A stretch of DNA of 64,000 nt. Source: Acanthornis magna (taxonomy: Eukaryota > Chordata > Aves > Passeriformes > Acanthizidae). A program made the position numbers and the translations under genes. Positions 21,551 to 33,545 of the stretch are shown in pieces. Position 1 is the stretch's first letter. Every line of letters starts with the position of its first letter. A model generated the notes under the pieces. It was not told the DNA's origin, searched no databases, and worked only from the letters and a program-made list of their open reading frames with translations. The DNA lies in assembly GCA_036785705.1 (NCBI GenBank), contig JAWUZG010000056.1:13192501-13256500 (forward strand), written 5' to 3'.

Positions 21551-24239
21551 AATGATGGGGAATAAACTCTCCTCCCATTTCAGCATCTGAGCACCTGCTC
21601 GACACAAAGGTCGCAATGCTGGCAATAGCAGCCGAAAGATGGAAAAGATAAAGGAATTTTCGTAGCTGTTTGAAGTTGGGAAAAATGCTCTGGTTTGGTG
21701 CTGGTTTGCTTGCTTCTCTCTGAGTCTGATTTTGTATTTAATATCTAAACTCCCATCTAGAGGCTTCCAAACAAGTAGATCAATTTTACCTGTGTGCTTA
21801 TTGGCGTCTGGCATAAGTAGCCCCTTCGATTGAAGGAATTCATCATTCCTACAGACTGTGCAGGGCTTGTTACTGCTCCATCTTCACTAGTGTCAGAGGA
21901 TTCCTTCGATTTGTGGCACAGTTTATTTTAAAGGAGTAAAAGTTGAGGACTACTTACTACACGGTTCTTTTCTCCACCCACTAATGACTCACTTGGCGTT
22001 TCCCTCTTTAGTTCTTTTTCTGCTCAGTCTTGCTGAGTTCTCTTGACATCAATGAGGACTTTGTCATTAGAAGGGGGATCAGAGGCATCATGGAGCTGGT
22101 ACTAAGAGGGGGAAAAAGCCCTGATCTGACCATGGTTGTATGGATTTGCTACCCCTCTGATAAGCAAGAGCTTGCAAGTGTTTTCTGGTCACTGGAGTGC
22201 CTGTGCTGCTCTCAGCAGTGGCTTGTGAGTTCCATTAGAGCCAGTGCAGTGATGTGGTTGGTTAATGTTTTTAGCAGCCCTGAGACACACCTTCTGGCCC
22301 TCCTGCTGCATTTCACATTTGCTGATAAAAATTTTTGCATCTTGTCTACAGCACGGTTGCCTATACAGCAGAATGAATAGCCTCTGGGAGCCAGTATTTG
22401 ATCTGGGACAATTAAGGGCTGTATTAAACAGAGGAAGTCGCTATTATTCTGTCTCCTGTTGATGGAGGAAATTGATATTGATGTTGGAAGGAGCACTGCC
22501 AGATTGTGAGGCTCATTCAAAAGAATGCTGTGCTGATCTTTAATGCATTTCAGAGTTTCGCTTTATGCTTTTTGAAGTTGTGTCTTTGTTTGGCATGGTG
22601 GGCACATACCCCACGTGTTCAGGACCCATGACTTGGGGCTCCTGGCTGAATTGCTGGAATATGACAAATGGCTTCAAGAAGATCCAAGAAGGGACAAGTC
22701 TTGACTCAAGGAGTTTGTGCTGAAGAGAATTGAGTGCTCCTGAGTTAGTGATGTGCGAGGGTGTGTCTGAGCACAGCATCCTCTGGGGCATAGAGCTGTT
22801 CTTGGCCTGTTTCTTGGCAGCTCACAGGAATAGAAAAATGGATAACTCAGCTCTGCTGGATGTGTCTGTTCAGCTGCTTTCTTCTGTTTTAACTCCCAGG
22901 CTTCTGTTTGGCCTTTTCTGTTCGTATTTTGGTTTTATCATATGGTTGTTCCAGCTCTTACCCTTGGTGTAAGAGGAGAATCCAACAGCATGGTGTGTTC
23001 TTGCCACATCTGCCCAGATGGGACTAAACCGTGTGAGAGGGACAGGACCCTACATTGCAGCTGCTGGCTTTCACCTTTGTATCAGTGTGGGGTTATTTTG
23101 CATCAAATGTGTAGAAGCATTTTTGTTTTGTGATGACAGAGAGAAAGCTCACTCTCGCCTCTGGTGCCTTCTCTCTTGCTTTAAGCACCAACTCAAGATT
23201 TGCTGCAGAGGAAGACAAACATGCCCTAGTTGGAATCTTGCTGTCTCCAGGGATAAATTTGTCCATTTGAAAAATCACTTATGGTAGCTTACGTCAGTCA
23301 AAATGATAGCAGCCGTTGTGCTTTGGAGAAGCAGAAACATTTTCTCGACTGACAAGAATTAAATCTGAGAGTTAGTATCTATGGTGGTGAGTTAATGGCA
23401 AGTTATCAGTGTAAGATACTGAAATCAGAGTTTGAGTCAAAATTTTTTATGTTTGAGGGTTGATAGTTTTGTTTCTACCTGATGAAAAGTCTCTTACACG
23501 GAGGATGAATGTATTTTGGTCAGTCTTACCCTTTCCAAATCTCTCAAATTTCTTGACATATATGTCTCAACCTACATTTCTAAACCACAGCAAGTGGAGC
23601 AGTTATGTGTTCATAGCATACAGGTCATATTATTGTTCTCTTGAGGCCCTCCATTGATGTGTATTGATTGGAAGGCCTTTAGCACCCAACTGAGAGGCCA
23701 GTACAGCATTTCCCCATCCTGGCTATTTATCCTTCGCTCCTCATAGCATTTCCCACATGGCCACACTCCTTCCTTTTGTTCTCATTTGTGGTCTGCAAGC
23801 AACGTGGGTACTTTATTCACATTAGTCCTTCTTGCTGGAACATGCTTCTCTGAGCTCACCCCTTCAGGCTCTGCCAGCCTTGTGCATTCCTTACCCTTTT
23901 TCCTTTTAAAGCCTGTTTCTACCAGGTCTTTTGTAGTGGATTGCAGCTGACTCCTATCTGTTGTATTTACTCTGTGCCCACTCCGTACCCATCAGCTGCC
24001 TGGTGAGTTTGTCCACCCCCACGTGGGCACAGAAGCAAGAATTGCTCTTCTCCTTGCTGGTATAGGCAGTTTTATAGGTGTGTAATATTTTTAGCCTAAA
24101 GACTTGACAGAATTCTGTAATGCTTTTGTTCGGTAAATGCATCCTCCTACGGGTGATTTTGGAGAGCCTTTCTGTCACAGTCTCCCATGGGCTGGGAAAG
24201 ACACAGAATTAACGCTGCTGCCAGCGCAAGGGCTGTGAT
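21551..24239. other. Intronic sequence, no gene seen
   Basis: No exon or transposon is recognisable. ORFs such as 22030-22380 (+, 116 codons) lack any recognisable domain. Confidence 0.6.
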
Positions 24240-24720
24240 GCCTGTTCATTACTGAAAGGTGTCTGCAGCAGATTCCCTGGGTTGTCTTCCCCGTGGACTA
24301 AGTGTGATCAGATTAAATTACATGGATATCCCGGTATTAACCCACTGATCCATTGATAACCTGCAGCCTTTTATAATTATGCCCCTTTGGGGAGAGATGG
24401 GTGTTCTCATCTGCTGCGTGTCAGCGGGGCTGGCTCGGTTACACATGTCCCCTTTCACAGGGCTGCTGGTAATACCCTGGAAAATTAAATGGAAACACAA
24501 ACAAGTGTGTGGTGTGTATTAGAGCAGTAACAATAATCAGTTAATGGGAATAACCTTTCCCACTGCAGGCAGGAAGGCTGTTGTGAAAAGCAATAGCTGA
24601 GTGGATGTATTTATTCAATTAAATAAATATATGCACAAAGTCGTAACTGCTGTGGGCTCCATTATTTTACAGCAGTTGTTTCAGTTACCTTAACCTTCTG
24701 CTAATAGATTTTTTTTTTTG
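24240..24720. promoter_or_regulatory. Candidate conserved non-coding block rich in TAAT and GATA cores
   Basis: About 480 bases contain AGATTAAATTACATGG, CCATTGATAACCTGCAG, TTTTATAATTATGCCCC, AAAATTAAATGG, ATAATCAGTTAATGGG and a near-palindrome at 24608-24629 (TATTTATTC then AATTAAATAAATA). This density of homeodomain and GATA words in a repeat-free block resembles vertebrate intronic enhancers. No alignment was possible, so this is a guess from appearance. Confidence 0.35.
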
Positions 24721-27639
24721 TTATGAGCTGAATAAATAAAGCTTGGGTCCAACACAAATGACTTTGTGTGAAAGCATATTGAGGGTGGGAGCTGTTTCCA
24801 TATTACTCTGTGTACTCTGCAGCTGATTTTTGTCTTAATTGGGATTTGCTGACTTTGATGTCTTATAAAAATCACTCCATTTGTTGAGCATGTTGTTTTT
24901 TTTCTGTAGTGTACTTTAAATAGTGATCAGCTGGGAGAGCCTGGTGAGGTACATCATTCCTGGGGCAGCCTCTTCAGTGCAGTGCCCTTGTCATTTAAAT
25001 GGCACATTTGCAGAGTCCTCAGATTCATAAAATTAATTAAATAGATTGAAAGGTGATGAGTTGCCCATATCAAAAGCTGAAGGCTGCATTGTGCCTCCTT
25101 GATGGCACAAGCAGGACTGCTGTGTGCCAGTCTTGGCCCTTCCCTTGGGAACGTGCCCGAGGCTCCCCAGCTCATTGCCCATAAGGAGCTCTTGGTATTT
25201 TGGTCCCAGTTTATGTCTGGCGCCGAGGACACCTGGGGCTCTGTTTCCTGTGGTGGGACAAGGCACAGAATCTGCCTCTTTGCCAACACAGTTCAGGGCA
25301 CTGGCTGGGTGTTACAGCTGGACAAGGTGCACGTGTGAGTGTATAGGAGAATGCAAAGTGCTTTCACCACTTTCACAAAAGCTCCTGCTTTCCCTCTTTC
25401 ACAACTGCCTCTCCTGTCGCTGGATGAGGTGCTCAACCAAGTTTTTTTGCCCTCTGGAGAGGTTGCTGCAGGTCTGAGCTGGATGCTGAGCAAGCTGACA
25501 CTTACACCCTTTGGATGCCAAATAAGTGCTGTTTGAGTAACTTCCTGAAAGTGTTTGTTTTTGCAAAGTCCCAAGCAGTGCCATGTCACAAATGTGCTTT
25601 GTGGTCACCTTAGGAGCCATGAGAAGAGCCAGTGGAGTGGAAACCCTTCCTTGGTTTGGTGAATTTTGAAAATTTATGACTTTATGGATTTATTTGTTTT
25701 CCATAAATAATAAGTCTGCCTAAATCTGAGGGTATTAAACTACACACTTTCCCCTTGGCTTTGGACAAATCCTTCTGGCTTTGCTTTCTCAAAATTCAGT
25801 TGTTTGGTTGAAAGTTGATATCCGATCCCAAAATTGCTCCTTCGAACTTTGTGCTTTTGAAAGGACTCAGTCTTTTATCAGATTTCTTTTTGCCAAGGTA
25901 CGGCCATTCCATTAACTATGCTGCTAATGAGGTATTTGGCTTTTCCTAAGAGGGAGGCCTGCTCCCACTAAGCTCCCTTTTGATTTCAATAATAGGGATT
26001 TTGTCTGGAGAAGACTATCCAAATTTGGCCCTTTATTAATCAATTAAAATGTGAGATTTAGTTTCTTGGATAGAAGTTAACAGCATGTGACGTTGCTCTT
26101 TGACTTAATACCTCAGAGCACTTGAGTGCAGCCAAACAAAGCTGTCCCTGTGACAAGGAGCAGGATCTGGCTAAAGGCAGCAGATCAAAGCAATAGTGAA
26201 CATTCAGGTGTTCAAACAGGCAGAAGAGCAAGATGCTCTGTGCAAGATGCTCAGTTCTTTCTGTCTTCCTCTGCTTACCTTGCTTTTTTCCCGTGGTTTT
26301 CTGTACATTCCTGCCTTCAGTGTTAGACAAACCAGTCCCACTGTAATTGTTTGTACAAGACAGTGATACTGCTTATTAGAGTTTGAAAGAAATAATGTTA
26401 GGGGGGAGAAAAAGACAACTAGGACGACTTTGCTGTATTAGTAATTGCTGCAGAGACCAATTACCCATGTGATGAAAGACCACCTGTATCTTGTTAGCCA
26501 TCAGCTACAACATATGGATGTCCTAATTCGACTTATCATCAAAAGAATAATACTTGTTAGAGAGAGCTTTTTTCTCAGCAGACAGTTGTAAGCTGTGTGC
26601 TGGGGTTAGCGACTGAAGGGGTGGTACCATGCAAGAAATGAGCTACAAAGTCCCCTGGCCATGCTTCTGAGGTATCTTGAGCACTGATCAGTGCTTTACT
26701 GGCCTGAGCTGTCCATTCCCTCTGAGCTTTCTTTTCATTTTGGGCTCTTGTTGGTATTGTGGTGTAGGGCTCTATGTGTGTGTGTGTTTTCAGTAATCCC
26801 CCTCTTCATTTTATATAAAAGCTCATATTCCTGCAATGCAAGCAGGAATGTTTTACTGCACTTCTGTTTTATCTCCATGCACATCTTCATGTCCTCTGTA
26901 AATGTGCTGTTGTGGTACTGGTGGGAGACAAGCACGCTGCATTGTAGGCTGCAGGAAGCAGCATTGCAGGAAACTAAATTATTTGCAGTATAAGAGTTCT
27001 GTGAAGAGTTTCCCACAAGTGCCGGAGGGTAAGAGGTTTGTGGGGAGAGATAACACCTATTTGATACACACATGTTCGTGCTTGGTGGATCTTGTTCTGA
27101 CCAGTGTGACTACTTATACTCACGAATATTTACTTTTTGTTTCCCAGTTGTCATCTGATCTCGTAAAATAACTTCTTGTCCCTTCAAACCTTGCTTCACT
27201 TCGTGTGTTGGTGAGAATTCCCTATCAAATGGAAACAGTCTCTTCTGTAATTGTATGCCCCACCTCATTAGCAGCTTAGAGTCCTGGAGGTACTTGATTT
27301 ATCAGTAGGAGCAAAACTTAAGTTAAGCTCAGGTTAAGCAAATACTCCTACTCAGCAATGTCTCCAGGGTTATAAAACAAGTTAGCAAGAGGGTGAGAAC
27401 AGACCCCAGGAATTCAGCCTCTAGTGCTCTGCAGTCATTCTGAGAACTAAAGCATTTCAGTGCATTCCTGCAAAGCAACGCATCTTCCATGGGTGCAAAC
27501 ATTCCTTCCTTTTCAGTGTCAGAGGGGTTACAGATCCTGGCTTTTTGTCTGCTAGCACTAGCCTGCTCCACCTCTGCAAACTATGTTTAACTTGCCTCCA
27601 AGAGCTGGATGATTAAACTGAGACCAGCTTTGCATAGTG
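24721..27639. other. Intronic sequence, no gene seen
   Basis: Contains a (TG)n stretch at 26775-26787. ORFs near 25124-25620 occur in several frames of one moderately GC-rich part and have no recognisable protein. The rest is unique intron DNA. Confidence 0.6.
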
Positions 27640-27916
27640 GAGAGAGACTATTTACAAGAGCATGTAGTGACAGGACAAGGGAGAATGGCTTCAGACTGAG
27701 AGTAGGTTTAGATTAGATATTAGGAAAAATCCTCTTTACTGTGAGGGTGGTGAGGCACTGGAACAGGTTGTGCAGAGAGCTGGTGGATGCCCAGTCCCTG
27801 GAAGTGTTCAAGGCCAGGCTGGATGGAGCTCTGGGCAAGCCTGGTCTAGTGGAAGGTGTTCCTGCCCATGGCAGGGGCATTGGAATTTAAGGTCCCTTCC
27901 AAACCATCCTGTGATA
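27640..27916 (+). mobile_element. CR1 LINE 3' end, 5'-truncated, sense orientation
   Basis: This is the best-preserved transposon in the window. Readable in order: TTTACAAGAGCATGTAGTGA, CAGGACAAGGGAGAATGGC, TTTAGATTAGATATTAGG, TTTACTGTGAGGGTGGTGAG, GCACTGGAACAGGTTG, CCCTGGAAGTGTTCAAGGCC, AGGCTGGATGGAGCTCTGGG, CTGGTCTAGTGGAAGGTG, CTGCCCATGGCAGGGGCATT, TTTAAGGTCCCTTCCAAACC and ATCCTGTGATAG. This is the standard bird CR1 3' end with small internal deletions. Only about 280 bases of the multi-kilobase element remain, so no reverse transcriptase is encoded. Confidence 0.94.
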
Positions 27917-30900
27917 GTGGTCAGTGAGCTGCAAGAGGCATTTTGAGGACAGTCAGACGCCTCACTCTTCTGTAACTCGTTTCCAGGAGCCAGCAGCACA
28001 GGGATGCACATCCCAGACTTGTCTCCAGTTAGCTTTGAAGCTCACCTACACTGGGAGCCTGCAAAACAGAAATGGTAGCAAATCCCGCAATTCCCTGCAG
28101 CTTTTCTCATCTCTGAGTTAGGTTGTGTGTTTTTCTTCCCAGGGTTGTTGCTTTCAGGTTGAATGTTTAGGATTTTGGCTCTAAGGCTGTGAAGGTGGTG
28201 AAGTGGGCACAAAACCTCTCCTGGATTAAAGATGCCTTAGAAATAGCATCTGCCTATCAAGAATCTGCTGAATTAGCAGTTGTCACATCTCTCTAGTCTT
28301 GCAACATCCCACCATGGACAGGAGTGCCCAGGGAATTCCTTGGGCTGGTGAGAAAGTGCTCTGGGGCAGGAGAGGTAAGGCACAGGCTGGCACAGCTGGC
28401 AAAAATCAGGACAGGCAATCCCATTAGGTGAAAAATATAGTCTTAAATAGGTTTTGCCTATGTGTAAAAGACCTGTTGAAGTGAAAATTTCAGATAAACC
28501 AGAGAAGTGAAAATGCAGCTGTGCTGCTCTCCAGCATTACTGTGTAAAATGCTCCCATGTGTAGCTCCTTGAGTTCATCTCACATTCTGCAGCCCCCAAA
28601 ACCGTGATAGTGTGGAGATGAGAGCAGCTGAGTGAAGCTTTCTGAATAAATTAGTCTCGCTGTCCTGTGGTATTCCAAGTCTGAGTAAACAGATGAGACT
28701 TACTCTGTGCCTTAAAATCAGCAAGTTTGGGTTTTATTAGCCCTGGAGGGGCAGTAAATTCTAGAGCTGAGCCAGAGGAGCAGAGGAAGGAGGAGGTGAG
28801 GAAGGAGGTGCAGCGCTGGCTAAGGATATGCTCGAGAAAGTCTTTGCTGCTTACTGCAGCCCAGGAAGGCAATTGGAAATTGAATCTAGAGTGCACTGGG
28901 GAGCTGTTGGAGGTGGCTTAGGATGGGGTAAGGATTTGGGAAATCTGCTTGAGCAAAGGCTGCGTTCAGCAGAGGCCAGAATGAGGATGGTGGCAAAAGG
29001 GAGGTGGAGTGTTGATGTGAGCAGCAGCATTTTGAGGCTGGGGTGGGGTAGGGGGGAAGGTATTGAAGCAACCAGAGTTGAAACAGGAGCTCAGCCAATA
29101 AGCCATCTCCATTATGTCTACAGAAGCCTGGATCCTGACATCAAAAAAACTCCACTTTTTCTTAGAATTCAGCCTCTTAAGATAATCAATACCCATGGGA
29201 ATCAGGTGTCTAAGTGGAATCTGTGCTAAACGCCTTTCTGGATCCCAACTGTTGCAGGATTCACAAGGGTGTTGCTGTGTGCCTCCTCCTAGACCACAGG
29301 GTGCTCACGGCCTCTGTTCTCTTCCAAAGCAGGCTTGTTTTGTGAATAAACAGTGTGTTTTGATGGTGAGTGTGGGTGGTGTCAGGAGCGGAAGCAAGTG
29401 TGCCAGAAGCCTTGTTCCCAGAGAGAGATCCAGTGTTTACTGAAGATGCTAATTGCAGCCTCCAACCCATCATTATTTGTCTTCTGCCCGCAGCACACCG
29501 ATCAAAGGTGCTGATAGTGCTTTTGCTGGGTAAAAAGCTCCTAAGGAAAAAAAAAAGAGATGCTCTTGAATTTCAGGAGTACCACTGGCTGCTGCTTTAC
29601 TATTTGGCTGGCATTTTTCTTTTTTGGAGGGATTTTTGAGACTGAAGGTTGCAAAGGAAGGAAATGCTTTTGGTTTTTTGGTTTTGTTTTTTAATGCCCC
29701 ATATGGCCGTTTTATTAACTGGAAAACCTCCAGCTGAGAATTGGATGATGTTACAGAGCTACAGAGCAAAACTCATTCCCAGCCGTGTGGCACAGAGTAC
29801 TTGTGCCTTTGAATGTGAGCCATGCCTCTCCCAGCTAGGGTTAGGGTGAAAAATAAAAGCTGCTTTTGCCCTGTTTTGCTGACCCAAGAAAAACATTGTT
29901 GTTTTTCATGCTGGGGATGTTGAGCTTTTCAAACTAAATGCAAACCTTGAACAAGTGAGTTGTCAGCAGATCATCAAAGATCACCTCTGTTTGGGTTGAG
30001 GTTCTGGGAGTCACAGGTACAGGAAATCCATGAGTTTGGGAGTTTTATGATTACAGTGAGTTTATCCACCACAAAGTGAGTAGTAGAATAGGTACACTTT
30101 CACAGTTTCCCCTGCTTGCATGAGTGGGTTTTTCTACTATAGTATGAAAGAACACACTGCAAAATGGACTTCTGTAGCAGTAATCTGCACTTTGTTATTC
30201 AGGCACTTTCCGAAGATTGACTCTTTGATTCCTACCTGAGCAGCATTTCTGTGCATTGTCTATGGATTTCTGTCCTGTCTCCCCTGCTGAGACAGAGAAA
30301 TTACTTGCTGTCTCTAGCATCTCAGTTGGCAAATGAGACTGAGAATTTAGAAATAGCTTGTAGACATGTTTATCATCTTCTGTGAATGTGTATGTTGAAG
30401 TTCCTACCTCAGTTTTCTGTCCAGAAGACTTAGAAACAAAGCATTTCTCCAGACCTGCATTTTCACTTGTTATTTTCTGTTGTGCTAAGCAGGGAAAGGG
30501 AGGGTTGGGACCTCAGCCCTGAGAGCATCTTGATTTTTCCACAATATCCTGCAGACTTTCTGTCTCAGAGGGATGCAAGAGAGAGGAATGGAATTTGTTT
30601 AAGTGGATCCCTTTAGATTAAAGGATTTGCTTCCCTGTCAGTTGTGAGTGTAGAAATGGGGTTTGATGTTTCGAAGCAGACGTCTCCCACTTGCCATTGC
30701 AGAAGTTGTGCCTCTGGTTCTGCTCCTCACAGCCTTCAGAGCTGTATCCAGCACAGCAGAGTCCACGCTCACACTGTCACGAGTTAAAGTTCAGCAGATG
30801 ATGCATTGTTTTTGCTGCCAGCTTCCCTCTGGAGCTGTGCTAGGTAGCACAGAGCTGCTCCCTGCTTGCCAAAGGTGATGTTCAGGACTGAATGGGCTGG

Positions 30901-31990
30901 AGAGGTTTCCTCAGTGAGTAGGCAGAACTCCCCGTGACTCGGGGCTTTTGCTCCTTTTCCCTCGAGATGCCTCTGGATGGGAGACAGCCTGCCAGGGACA
31001 GAATGAATAAATAAATAAGCTGTGCTGTGGTTACAGCAGGTGGATAATACACCAGCAGGGTGAGGGTCTGCTGCCAGCTGGGCCAGAAGCTGAGATCACC
31101 TTTTGCTGCAGGAGCAGAGTTGGGGCTGTGTCACAGCACATGCCACCATCGGTGCATCTGAGGACAGTGACTGTGCTTGGTGGCATCTCCAGGCGAGGCT
31201 GGCATGCTGCTGCAGTGGGGAGCTGGCACACAGCAGGGACAGGCTCCGTTTTGCACCTCCTGTTCCTTGTGTGACCCATGGCCGCCTGCGGGAAGGCACT
31301 GGGAGAGAGGAAGGAGGTCCAGTATTGACCACTGAGGCTTATTGCCTCCAGCCCAGGTTATGTATGGGCTTCTCAGTCACAACCTGTCTGTTCAGCACAA
31401 AGTGGCATCAGTTGCCTGGAGGGACCTCTCCTTTTCTGCTGGTCACAAACACGATTTGGTAGAGGCTGTGTCTTGTGGCTCCGCGGATGCCCCAGGCTGT
31501 GTTGCTGCATGGGAATCAGTATCCCTTTCTCAGCCAGTTGTGTTCATCACTGCTGTGTTACGGCTGAAGGAAGGGCAGATTTGGAGGTGACACTTCAATT
31601 GTTGTTTTTTGACAGACTCGTCTCTGCAGCAGGACGATGAGCCACCTCCTGTACTGAGTTTCTCTTCTCTGGGAGAGGGAGTTCAAATCTGACCTCAACT
31701 GTGACTGCATGGAGGGTCAATGTGCCTGAGTCTTCCTCCCCTGTCAGGTGCCTGAAAAACAGCTGAATGTTAGGGTTTGGCACCTGGTTTGTTTCTGGTG
31801 TCTACTTCTGCTCTTCCTTAACGAGGCTTTTGGGGTTTAATTACAGTTACTGCTTAACTTCACGTCCCCAATGCCCTTGGGTTCTCAGTAGTCGAGAGGG
31901 AGACTGGCTGCTCTGGAGCTGAGCTTGGGGGCTTTGGGTTCATCTCTGGAGATGCTGCTCTCCAGGAACTGCTCCTGCATCTAGGGATGC
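27917..31990. other. Intronic sequence, no gene seen
   Basis: No exon is recognised. A purine-rich stretch lies at 28750-28815 and a G-rich stretch at 29038-29060. A weak MIR-like stretch at 30295-30355 (AAATTACTTGCTG, then CTCAGTTGGCAAATGAGAC) is too degraded to call. Confidence 0.6.
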
Positions 31991-32350
31991 CATTATCTAC
32001 CCAAGTTGCTCGGCTTTGATTTTGAGTATAGGTGGTTAGAGTATCCTCCTTACACACACACTTCAAACACAGATTGTGCAGGATTACCGCTGGATAACAG
32101 CCAAATCCCAGGCAGTAGAGACTGTTTAATCACACTCCTCTGTCTCTGCTGGATTAACATAATTAATGTAAGCCCTTTTGGATGGGCGACCTGTTATTTG
32201 TCTGGTGCACTTCTTCATTTGCGCAATGCTGTGCATATGCCCAGGAAGCTCTAAAAATGGTGATGAAGGTCTAATTCCCCTTGCATACAACTGGTAACCA
32301 CGTAAATCTCCATATGCAAGACAGCAAATTTACTGCTCTCTTCAGGGGAA
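31991..32350. promoter_or_regulatory. Candidate conserved non-coding block with C/EBP-, POU- and MEF2-like words
   Basis: The block contains GATTAACATAATTAATG, a full TTGCGCAA C/EBP palindrome at 32219-32226, TGTGCATATGCCC, CTCTAAAAATGG and CTCCATATGCAAGAC. It is free of simple repeats. The cluster looks like enhancer DNA, but conservation was not tested. Confidence 0.35.
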
Positions 32351-33300
32351 GTTGTAGACTACTTTAAAAAAAATAATCAGAATCCCAAAGCTAAATCACA
32401 ATGATCCTTTTCCAAGTTACTTCAAGGGAAATTGAAATGTTCTTTTTTTAATTTTTATTGTAATTCCTCTAGGGAGCAAAAAAAAAATAAATTAAAAAAC
32501 TGAAGGTTCATCAGTGCCTTATGGTCCTGACCAATTTGAAGGGTGACACAGTGGAGTGTGGAGATAATAGTGATTGTGTCTTTGCATTTCCAGCCTGAGC
32601 ACGTGGGGCAGGAGCTGTGCCTTTGTCTTCTGCCTTCTGTGGTATCTGGAGTCATGGCAAGGAGGCAGAAAGTGTTTCCCAGACATATGACATCCATCCC
32701 ATGGGCCCAAAATCCTCTTGGCTGAGTTCCTCCCTCCTGTTTATCTACACTTCTTATGCAGCTGGACGTGATCTAAACCTTAACAGGATACGCTGGCTCC
32801 CTTTTATTTCCACTGTTTCAGGATTTTCTAGCAGCAAATTGGACAGAGTTTATTTAAGAAAGGAAGAAAACCCAATAAAACAAGCCTTGAAAAAAATGAA
32901 TGTAACAAGTCAAGTACTTAACTTGAATATTAATTTCTGAATAGAGGAATGCCTTTAGCAGGCTTTTCATGTAGGAGAAATAATGGCAACATTCTGGTCG
33001 GTTTTTTTTAAATGAAAGTCAACTTCTGCTTTCATTATCCCCAGTTTTAACTGTAACCTTTTATATTCAGCAAAATCACAGATATAATAATTTCATAAGG
33101 AGGAAAATCAAGTCTCATCAGTTCTGGTGGATTGTTTTCTAGATTTTGGCCGTACCCATCTGTGCAGAAGGCAGAGGCTTTCTGGAGCGCCCCCTGAAAA
33201 ACAAACACTTGTGCCCAAGCTTGAAAATTAGCATGAAAGTGACATTTAATATTTGGCCACGAGCTACAAAGCTCGTTATTTTCAGTGAGGTTAAAGGGAA
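32351..33300. other. Intronic sequence, no gene seen
   Basis: An imperfect AT-rich inverted repeat spans about 32440-32502 (a T-rich arm, a short spacer around CTCTAGGGAGC, then an A-rich arm). A CTCF-like core AGCGCCCCCTG lies at 33186-33196. Nothing coding is recognised. Confidence 0.6.
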
Positions 33301-33545
33301 CCTCGCTTGGGCAGCTCTGTCCCGCGGGGTCCCAGCGTGCCCAGGTCCCTAGAGCGGAGCCGCTGCGGGCAGCGGTCTCTCCGGCCGTGGGAACTGGCAG
33401 CGTTCCTGCTGGGAGCTCTGCAGTGGGCAGCGTGTCCTGGGCTGCCCTTCTCCCGTCCTGCTTCCTCCACGTGCCCTTCCAGAAGCGAGAAGCCCTTTCC
33501 AGGGAGTGCAAACACGAGCTGATCACTTAACAGGCGATCCGTGGT
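33301..33545. promoter_or_regulatory. Small CpG-rich patch inside intron 2
   Basis: I count about 18 CpG dinucleotides in 245 bases, including CCCGCGGGG and GAGCGGAGCCGCTGCGGGC, in surroundings that are almost free of CpG. The patch is shorter than a typical promoter CpG island. It could be an alternative promoter, an orphan CpG island or an unrecognised exon. Both strands are open here, as expected for GC-rich DNA. No TATA box is evident. Confidence 0.45.

Noticed and set aside
25740..25800. Weak MIR core resemblance (CCTTGGCTTTGGACAAATCC, then TTCTCAAAATTCAG)
   Set aside because: Too many mismatches to separate from chance.
29038..29060. G-rich tract as a G-quadruplex
   Set aside because: Only three separable runs of three or more G; the last run of six cannot be split with a loop.
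29836..29848. Telomere-like words (TAGGGTTAGGGT)
   Set aside because: Only two units, so not an interstitial telomeric array.
33047..33526. 159-codon minus-strand ORF over the CpG-rich patch
   Set aside because: GC-rich DNA lacks stops in several frames here; its translation resembles no known protein. I kept the patch itself as a regulatory candidate only.
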